The notes beneath the pieces are model-generated. The model was given only the letters and a program-made list of their open reading frames with translations. It was not told the origin of the DNA and did no database searches. Positions 17,301 through 25,000 of a stretch of 64,000 nt of DNA are shown here, one piece after another. The stretch covers positions 1 to 64,000 of the forward strand of contig MTCR01000110.1 of NCBI GenBank assembly GCA_002212725.1, written 5' to 3'. A program made the position numbers and the translations under genes. Each line of letters starts with the position of its first letter. The first letter of the stretch is position 1. The stretch is from Sphingobacteriales bacterium TSM_CSM (GTDB taxonomy: Bacteria > Bacteroidota > Bacteroidia > Chitinophagales > UBA2359).

Positions 17301-17966
17301 ATGAAAAACCTGCTAAGGCAAACCTGGTTTTTAATTAAAAAAGACATTGTGCTGGAATGGCGGCAGCGGTATGCCCTCAGTGGTATATTGCTGTATGTTT
17401 TGTCGTCGGTAATGGTGGCATACCTGGCATTTGCAGGTACCGATACAGATTCATGGGTAGCTGTTTTCTGGATAATATTGTTGTTTGCATCGGTAAATGC
17501 CTTAACCAAAAGTTTTGTGCAGGAAAACCCCGGACGCTTATTGTATTACTATACAATGGTTAGCCCACAGGCGGTTATTTTGTCTAAATTGGTTTATAAT
17601 GTGGTGTTGTTGCTTGTATTATCGGGGTTGGCTTTGGGTGTGTATTCGTTATTGCTGGGTAATCCGGTTCAAAATATGGGCTTGTTTTTAGTGGCTGTGG
17701 CGTTGGGTGCAACAGGTTTTTCGTTTTGCTTTACCCTTATTGCCGCAATTGCTTCCAAAACCGGTAGCCGCAATGCCACTCTTATGCCTATACTCAGCTT
17801 TCCGGTGGTTATTCCAATTTTGGGGCTGCTTATGGTTCTGTCTAAAAATGCCGTTGCAGGAATAAATACTGCCAACACACTGCGCGATATTGGCAACCTT
17901 ATTGCCATTGATGTTGTTTTAGCGCTGTTGTCTGTTATTTTGTTTCCGTATTTGTGGAGAGACTGA
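17301..17966 (+). CDS. ccmB: Haem exporter membrane subunit CcmB
   Basis: This 221-residue integral membrane protein is the CcmB subunit of the CcmAB(CD) ABC complex, which drives release of holo-CcmE in cytochrome c maturation. Six hydrophobic helices are visible, with the typical start WFLIKKDIVLEWRQRYALSGILLYVLS, the middle segment ENPGRLLYYYTMVSPQAVILSKLVYN, and SRNATLMPILSFPVVIPIL, a strongly conserved CcmB stretch. The start is fixed by the promoter box just upstream. No ccmA is in the window, and ccmC follows only after 660 bases of mostly repeats. Confidence 0.93.
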   Translation: MKNLLRQTWFLIKKDIVLEWRQRYALSGILLYVLSSVMVAYLAFAGTDTDSWVAVFWIILLFASVNALTKSFVQENPGRLLYYYTMVSPQAVILSKLVYNVVLLLVLSGLALGVYSLLLGNPVQNMGLFLVAVALGATGFSFCFTLIAAIASKTGSRNATLMPILSFPVVIPILGLLMVLSKNAVAGINTANTLRDIGNLIAIDVVLALLSVILFPYLWRD

Positions 17967-17974
17967 TTCCTAAT

Positions 17975-18345
17975 TATGAGTTATGAATTATGAGTTATGA
18001 ATGATTGAATTGGTTGGTGAGCTTGTCTAACCGATGAGTTATGAGTGGTTGAATTGGTTGGTGAACTTGTTGAACCAATGAGTTATGAGTGGTTGGATTG
18101 GTTGGTGAGCTTGTCGAACCAATGAGTTATGAATGATTGGAATTGGTTGGTGAACTTGTCTAACCGATGCGTTGTGTGCGGTTGGTGAGCTTGTCGAACC
18201 AATGAGTTATGAGTGGTTGAATTGGTTGGTGAACTTGTTGAACCGATGCGTTTTGTGCGGTTGAATTGGTTGGTGAGCTTGTCGAACCAATGAGTTATGA
18301 ATGATTGGAATTGGTTGGTGAGCTTGTTGAACCGATGAGTTATGA
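17975..18345. repeat. Tandem imperfect repeat block between ccmB and ccmC
   Basis: About eight imperfect units of roughly 37-46 bases follow one another. Each contains a version of GGTTGGTGAGCTTGTCGAAC (variants GAACTTGTTGAAC, GAGCTTGTCTAAC) followed by CAATGAGTTATGA or CGATGCGTT. The block opens with the simpler repeat ATGAGTTATGAATTATGAG. There is no open frame through it. A related shorter block lies at 43110-43245, and short inverted relatives (CACAATTCATAATTCATAAC) occur right before ccmC at 18596-18623. Confidence 0.9.
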
Positions 18346-18625
18346 ATTACCTGAACACCGAAATTTTACATGCAAAACATAAAACAAAAGCCACTCACTA
18401 TACATTGTAAAAATAAAATACAGCACACAGGTATTGCCCAACAGTTCTTGTTTTAGTTTTTAAGTTGTTCATAAAACATTTACACCTTGTCATAATAGTT
18501 CGGGTGTTTTATGCCAATGCACTTTTAATGGAAAACCAACGACTTTAAAAGACGTAGTCATTTAACCCGAAAATTGCCTGTTTTTTGCCTGCATTCACAA
18601 TTCACAATTCATAATTCATAACTAA

Positions 18626-19306
18626 ATGAACACTCTTTTGTATAGAAGCTGGTGGAAATACCTGGCAGTAATTTTACTTGCCTTTACCGTTATTGGCGGT
18701 ATGTTGCTGCCTGTACCCAGGTTGCCCATTTTAAACGAAACCATCAGAAATTTGTATTTCCATGTTCCTATGTGGTTTGGCATGATTTTGCTGTTGTTTA
18801 TGGCGCTTATTTACAACATCAAATATCTTCGCACTTTTGAGTTGAAATATGATGTGGTGGCATCTTCGGGCATACAGGCCGCTTTATGGTTTGGCGTGTT
18901 GGGTTTGCTTACCGGCATGGTTTGGGCGCGCTACACCTGGGGCGAGTTTTGGAGCAATGACCCCAAGCAACTGGCATCGGCAGTGGGGCTGCTCATGTAC
19001 CTGGCTTACTTTGTGCTTCGGGGCGCTATTGAAGATGAAGACAAACGCGCCAAGGTATCGGCAGTTTACGGCATTTTTTCTTTTTTTATTTTTATTGTCT
19101 TAATTGGCGTGCTTCCCCGGCTGGCAAACTCACTGCACCCCGGCGCCGATGGCAATCCCGCCTTTGGCCAATACGACCTTGACCACTGGATGCGCATGGT
19201 CTTTTACCCGGCTGTTTTGGGCTGGACTTTGCTGGGCGTATGGATGGCTTCTTTATTGGTAAGGTTTAAACTGCTTCAACTGCGCCGTGCCGGCATGGAA
19301 GTTTAG
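18626..19306 (+). CDS. ccmC: Cytochrome c biogenesis protein CcmC (CcsA-type)
   Basis: This 226-residue, six-helix membrane protein belongs to the haem-handling CcmC/CcsA family. It shows NLYFHVPMWFGMILLLF with the first external His, the tryptophan-rich WWD-type motif RYTWGEFWSNDPKQLASAV, and RLANSLHPGADG with the second conserved His region. CcmC attaches haem to CcmE at the outer face of the inner membrane. The start ATG 18626 follows the repeat-like AT-rich leader. ccmC is normally adjacent to ccmB; here a repeat block lies between them. The next gene converges seven bases later. Confidence 0.92.
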   Translation: MNTLLYRSWWKYLAVILLAFTVIGGMLLPVPRLPILNETIRNLYFHVPMWFGMILLLFMALIYNIKYLRTFELKYDVVASSGIQAALWFGVLGLLTGMVWARYTWGEFWSNDPKQLASAVGLLMYLAYFVLRGAIEDEDKRAKVSAVYGIFSFFIFIVLIGVLPRLANSLHPGADGNPAFGQYDLDHWMRMVFYPAVLGWTLLGVWMASLLVRFKLLQLRRAGMEV

Positions 19307-19313
19307 GGTTGGT

Positions 19314-20651
19314 TTAAACAGTATGTCTGCTTGCCAAAAAAGGCAATAAACATACTAAAAACACAAACGTCATGAGGCTAACCTGCGTGTTGAGCGGTGA
19401 GTCGAGTGTAAATATTACTAGATAAAATACCAATACCGAAAACCCGAAAACCCCGATACCCGGCTGTTTTGCCTTGCGCAATATGCTTTGGAAAAGCCAC
19501 AACATACCGGCAAAAAGCAGTAGCCCGACAATGCCCAAGGTTGCCCAAATTTGCAAAAACTGGTTGTGCGCATTAGGTTCAAAACCAATCTGTTGATTGT
19601 TATATAATTGTTGCAGGCTATGCCTGTAATCGCCGGTTCCTACTCCGGCAAAAGGGTGTTGTGTAATCATTTGCCAGGTATTTTGCCACGAGTACAGGCG
19701 GCGCAGGGTGGTAAAATACCGGTATTCATATTGTTGCCAGGTATTGTTGTGCAGCACAGACAACTCCCATTGCAACTGGTTATACCGTTCCCAAATGGAG
19801 GGCATGGTATTAAATAAACCATAAGCTATTGCTACACCAAACACTGCCATACCTGCTGCAACAGCTACCTTCAATGGCAGGCTGCTTTTTACAGATTTTG
19901 TTTTAAGGAAGTTGTAAACAAGGTAACCCAACCAAACCAATAACCCGGCCAACAAACCCAACTGTCCGGCACGCCCGCCTAAAATGGATATGGTAAACAA
20001 CAAAAGCCCCAGCAACCCCGCCGCTGCCCATTTACCCATACTGCCCGATGTTGCCAGCCAGCAACAGCTAAGCGCAGATATGCCCAACAAGTAACTAAAC
20101 GAGAGCCGGTCAATAAAAGGGCTGTAAAAACCAAACTTGTCCAATACGCTTACCTCCGATAACTTCAGCAACCCCCAGCGGGGCAACTGCGGGGCAATTT
20201 GCAGCAGGGTGGCATCGGGCAGTAAATACAAACCCGATGTTACAAGTGCAGCAAAACAGGTTCCAAACACCAGCCATTTCAGGTATAAAGCACCATGCCA
20301 GGCCACCAACTGCCGGTTAATTGCCATAATAAATGGCAGGCAAAGCAGGGCACTTTGTTTATACACAAAATGAACGCCGCTTTGAAAGTGTGTGGTGTAC
20401 AGCAAACCCGCTATGTATGCTGCAAATAAAAGCCAGCAACCCGTTACTAATTTATTTAACCCAACAGACCGGCGCAGGTTAACACCCGTAAATGTCCATA
20501 GCAATAACGAAAACCCCAGCATTATAACCATAGTTACCGACGAAGTTCCTTTTGACAGGGGTAGCGATGCCGTAAGTACCATAAACCCGATGTGCGACAG
20601 AAAAACCACCGCCGGTTCTACGTAGGTTTGATAAAGCTGTTTTAAGTGCAT
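19314..20651 (-). CDS. O-antigen ligase / polymerase family membrane protein
   Basis: From ATG 20651 (MHLKQLYQTYVEPAVVFLSH) the protein has 445 residues and about ten membrane helices. It has the Wzy_C (O-antigen ligase-like) core: a large periplasmic loop with QYEYRYFTTLRRLYSWQNTWQMI, HPFAGVGTGDYRHSL, and FEPNAHNQFLQIWATLGIVGLLLF, where the HN motif is characteristic. Family members join polysaccharide or O-antigen units to lipid or protein carriers. Single gene with no glycan cluster around it. The frame extends upstream to 20768 but without membrane or family features. Confidence 0.88.
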   Translation of the reverse strand: MHLKQLYQTYVEPAVVFLSHIGFMVLTASLPLSKGTSSVTMVIMLGFSLLLWTFTGVNLRRSVGLNKLVTGCWLLFAAYIAGLLYTTHFQSGVHFVYKQSALLCLPFIMAINRQLVAWHGALYLKWLVFGTCFAALVTSGLYLLPDATLLQIAPQLPRWGLLKLSEVSVLDKFGFYSPFIDRLSFSYLLGISALSCCWLATSGSMGKWAAAGLLGLLLFTISILGGRAGQLGLLAGLLVWLGYLVYNFLKTKSVKSSLPLKVAVAAGMAVFGVAIAYGLFNTMPSIWERYNQLQWELSVLHNNTWQQYEYRYFTTLRRLYSWQNTWQMITQHPFAGVGTGDYRHSLQQLYNNQQIGFEPNAHNQFLQIWATLGIVGLLLFAGMLWLFQSILRKAKQPGIGVFGFSVLVFYLVIFTLDSPLNTQVSLMTFVFLVCLLPFLASRHTV

Positions 20652-20769
20652 GTGTTTTGCGGTAAGAAATTGAGCGGCATAGTTTCCTGCGCATAGACAT
20701 GCGTTTTGCAGGTTTGGTTGTATGCAGCGGGTAAAAATAGCGGAGTCAAAGGTAACCCCGGCATACAAC

Positions 20770-21741
20770 TTACCGCGCCAGTTTTTCGCTTAAAAAGGCT
20801 ACGGCTCTTTTTTCAGACCATGCAAGTCCATCGGTTTCAAATGCGCTAAATGCCACATGACCGCCGGTATCGGGCATTTCAAGGTATAGCAGGGGGTGTT
20901 TTTCGGCAATAGCTACCGGGTAGCATTCTTTACCCAAAAAAGTATCGTTAAGGGCATTTACAATTAGGGTGGGTATGGCAATGGCGGGCAAAAACTGCTT
21001 GGCGCTGCATTGGGTGTAGTAATCGCGGGCATCTTTAAACCCGTGTATGGGTGCGGTAAAAAAATCGTCGAACTGAACCAATCGTTTTACCTTTTGCAGC
21101 AAGTCTGTATTGATAGCGCCGGGCAACATAGCTGCTTTTTGTTTCATTTTGGGCAGCAGGCTGTTTAAAAAACTTTTTTCGTAAATGCGGTTAAATCCCT
21201 GCATAATGGCATGGCAACTGGAGGCCAGGTTTACCGGCGCCGAAAATGCCACCAAGGCTTTAACCTTATCTTTGGCAACATGGCCGCTTTCGCCGGCGTA
21301 CTTTAAAATGAGGTTGGCGCCAAGGCTGTAGCCAATTAACCCCACATGGCGGTAGCGGTTGGTAGCCAACGCATGTTGTATTACCCAATCCAAATCATCG
21401 GTTGCACCGCTGTGGTAACCCCTGAGCAGGCGGTTGGGTTCGCCGCTGCACCCGCGATAGTTCCAGGCAAGGGCATCGTAGCCGGCAAGGTTGGCCGCTT
21501 TAACCATGCCACGCACATACGGCCGACCGGTATCGCCCTCTAAACCGTGGCATACAATCAGCAGCACATCGGCGCCCACCAAAGACCAGTCGAGGTCTAA
21601 AAAATCGCCGTCGGGCGTATCTATACGCTCGCGGTCGTAGTGTACGCCGCCCACTTTTCTGAACAAATAGGGGTAAATGGTTTCAAAATGGCGGTTAAAC
21701 AACCATTTGGGCGCTTTGTAAGAAGATGGTATAACGGGCAT
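20770..21741 (-). CDS. YheT-type alpha/beta hydrolase
   Basis: The 323-residue protein matches the YheT/ABHD1-3 hydrolase group. It begins YKAPKWLFNRHFETIYPYLFR and has the oxyanion segment LIVCHGLEGDTGRPYVRGM, WNYRGCSGEPNRLLRGYHSGATDDL, and the nucleophile elbow GYSLGANLIL. The acid and the His are expected in ALNDTFLGKECYP and DTGGHVAFSAF. The substrate is unknown; eukaryotic relatives act on lipid esters. It lies upstream of the O-antigen-ligase-like gene with 118 bases between coding regions. Confidence 0.92.
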   Translation of the reverse strand: MPVIPSSYKAPKWLFNRHFETIYPYLFRKVGGVHYDRERIDTPDGDFLDLDWSLVGADVLLIVCHGLEGDTGRPYVRGMVKAANLAGYDALAWNYRGCSGEPNRLLRGYHSGATDDLDWVIQHALATNRYRHVGLIGYSLGANLILKYAGESGHVAKDKVKALVAFSAPVNLASSCHAIMQGFNRIYEKSFLNSLLPKMKQKAAMLPGAINTDLLQKVKRLVQFDDFFTAPIHGFKDARDYYTQCSAKQFLPAIAIPTLIVNALNDTFLGKECYPVAIAEKHPLLYLEMPDTGGHVAFSAFETDGLAWSEKRAVAFLSEKLAR

Positions 21742-22026
21742 AGGAAGCAGGTGTGGGGGTATGCAAATCTTAAAACAAAATTAACGCTATTGCGTTTATT
21801 TAGCCGGTATTTTACCGAAATTTTTTCCTTTTTGGCAGGGCAACATGCCGCAATTATGTGGGAGGTGCAATTAATCGCGTATCTACCCACCCGCAGAAAA
21901 CCGGCAGTACAATTACCGCCGCACCGGGTTAAATACTTGCATTGCGCCGGGTTGTGCCTTGCGCAATCCGGTTGGTATTAATTTTGGGTGCAATCACCCA
22001 CAAAACTGCCTTGTATTTATACCTGC

Positions 22027-22066
22027 AAAAAACCCCGCAGGCGGTAAACAACCTGCGGGGTTTTTT
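22027..22066. terminator. Strong bidirectional intrinsic terminator
   Basis: AAAAAACCCCGCAGG and CCTGCGGGGTTTTTT form a 15-bp perfect stem over a 10-base loop, with A and T tracts on both sides. It lies 25 bases after the stop of the large secreted protein gene on the minus strand and would end that transcript. Confidence 0.92.
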
Positions 22067-22090
22067 AATAAACAAACCAATGTTTACCGG

Positions 22091-25000
22091 TTATTGCACC
22101 ACTAATTTTTGGGTCATCAGTCCCTGTTGGGTTTGCAGGGCTACCCAATACAATCCTTTGCTAAGGTTTTGCAGGCTGAGTTGGTGGGTAAACAAGCCGC
22201 TTGCCTGTATTTGTTGGTTCAGCACCTGCCTGCCGGTTGCATCGTAAAGGGTAATGCCTGCGGTTTGGTTGCCATAGGGCAATTGAGCCTGCAGGTTTAC
22301 CGCACCCGTGGCGGGGTTGGGGTACAATTGCAAGGTTTGCAGGGGCTGGTTGTTGTTGCCAATGCCAATATCCTGTACAACGGTTACGGTTTGGCTGGCG
22401 GTACGTACACAACCGTTTGAGTCGGTAACGGTAAGCGTAACGGTATAAACACCCAGGGCGTTGTAGAAGGTTACCGGGTTTTGCACATTGCCTACAGCCG
22501 TTTGTCCGTTGCCAAAACTCCATTGCCAGTAGGTGGCGTTGGCAGTATTATCATTAAACATTACCGGCGAGTTAATTTGTATGTATTGGGGCACGGTAAA
22601 GTTAACAAACAACACGCCGCTAAGGGTTACGGGCAGCGTTACCGAGTTACAGCCGGCAATATTGCAGGAGGTAAGGGTTACGCCAAAGGTTCCGCTTTGC
22701 TGGAAAGAATGGATGGGGTCTTGCTCATCGGAAGTGCCGCCGTCGGTAAAATCCCAATGCCACTCGGCAGGGTAGTTGCCGCTTTCGTCGGTAAATTCTA
22801 CCGTTCCAAGGCAGGCATCGGTAACTTCATAGCTAAACGAAGGCACCGGCGGGCTGTCAATAATAACGCAATCCCAGGTGGCTACAAAACCCGATGCGGT
22901 TCCCAGCCAGCCATAGGTAAACTCTTGTATGGTAATAGCGCCGCCGGTAGAGGTTACGGTTCCGCCGTTGGGCAAATCGGTGCCGGTATAAATGCCTAAA
23001 ATAGGGCTGTTTACATCGGGTCCGTCATAAATGAGCAGTTGGTCGCTGAATTCAAAATTGTTAATAAAATTAAACTCCGAGAAATTGAGAATAATTTGCG
23101 TAGCACCTGTTGGTTCTATGGTAACAATACCGTTTGAACCACCCAGGTAGTTTTGGTCGCCGCCGCTGTCGCGAAGTACGCCGTGGCAGTTGGTAACAGG
23201 TTGTATGCCGCTGAAAGGCATATCGGTGGTATCGCAGTAAACCGATGCAAAATCAACGGTAATGAGGTTGGTATAAACCGATTCATCGCACCCCAGGTCG
23301 TTGCAGGCTTCCAGCGTTACGGTGTAGGTTCCGCTTTGGGCGTAGGAGTGTATGGGGTTTTGAATGCCCGCGGTGTTGCCGTCTCCAAAATCCCAGCTCC
23401 ACGAGGTGGGGTTATTGAGCGACTGGTCGTAGAAATACACAATGCCATCGCAACTGTAGGTGGGTTGCGCAGCAACAATTGCCTGCGGAAACGCCAGCAC
23501 ATTCATGGTGCAGGGCACAGTAAGTATTGGTGTTGCCGGGTCGTTTGAAATAATGGTAAAATCAAAAGTATAGGTGCCTGCCAGCAGGTCATTGGCATCA
23601 AAATTTACGGTTACTGTAAAGCTTTCACCAACTTCTACCGTTCCATCCGTGGGCGTGAAGTCAATCCACTGTGGCGGCGCTCCGCCCCATTGCAGGGCGT
23701 TTTTAAGCATGGTAATTTCAGCATCGGTATAATCGGTATAATTGTCGCCTACGTAAATTACCTTTCCGTTGCCTACCTGCCGGTAGGAGAGGGTAGAGCC
23801 GCCGGTAAACACATCGGTCAGTGAAACCACATCGGGGTTGGTAAAATAAAAGGCAATGCTGTTGGCAGAACTTACATAGCTTGAGCCTAAGCCGGTGCTA
23901 AGGGGGTGTTCATCATTCAGCACAGCAACCACGTTGTTAAACAAATAAGCCCAGATGTAGCCTTCAAACAGTCCGGTTTGGGTAATACAGAAATCGCACT
24001 GGTTGGCAAGGAACAACACGGTTCCGCCACCTTCCACAAAATCTTGCATAACGGCACCAATAGCGGGAAACACCGGTGAAGAGCTGAAATTTTGGTCGGG
24101 AACCAATAAAATGCGTTTACCCTGTAAGAGCGCAGCCATTTCATCGGGGTTATCGGTATCGGTTTCTTCAAACGAGTAAGAAAGCCCGGTTTGAGATAAG
24201 GCGTCTGCCAAACCCGAATAGTTAAGGGTATTTAGTTGGTAGGTCCAGGCAAGAATAGGTATGTTGGCGCTGCCGTTGCTGGTAAATTCAAGCGGGCCGG
24301 CGCCGGTGTTGGTAACGGTAAGGGTTTGGGTGGTGGTTTCACCTGCCAGCAGGGTAACTTCCAGAGATGGCGGGTTAACCCCAACAATTGGGGCGCCCTG
24401 GCCGTAGCCGGTTACGTTTACCACAATGTTATTGGCGTTGTTATTAAGGAAAATTTGCCCGTTGAGCAATTCAATTTCATCGGGTACAAAGGTTATTTGC
24501 AGCGTAATGCTGCCATAGGGTTCAATGGTAGCCGATTCGGGAGCAACTACAAATTCGGGCAAACCCGATACAATGTTGAGGAAAAGGCTGTCGGTTCCGG
24601 GGTTGTCAATTTCAATTTCCAGGGTTTCGGTATTTCCGATGATGACGTTTCCGAAATTGAGCGAAGTGGTTGAAACTTCTATTGCCGGAATGCCCACAAC
24701 GGTAAGGGTTACAGGTATGGTAATGGTTTCTGCCAACGGGTCGTTGTTGGAAATAACAATTTGGGTGGTGTAGGTTCCGCCAACCAGTTCGGTAGCATCA
24801 AGGGTAACGGTAAGGGTTTCGGAATCGGGGTAACCAATGGTTCCTTCAACCGATGAAATGTTAAACCATTCCAGTATGGTTTGGCTGCCAATCCATTTAA
24901 GGGCGTTGGAGAGGAGGTGGGCACCGCTGTCGTCGGTAAGTCCGCCGCCAAAATCGTGTCCTATGTAAATTACCTTTCCGCCGCCCCAGTTTTTGTAGCA

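Noticed and set aside
17975-18345. CRISPR array
   Set aside because: Units are imperfect and adjoin each other without unique spacers of constant length, and no cas genes are present.
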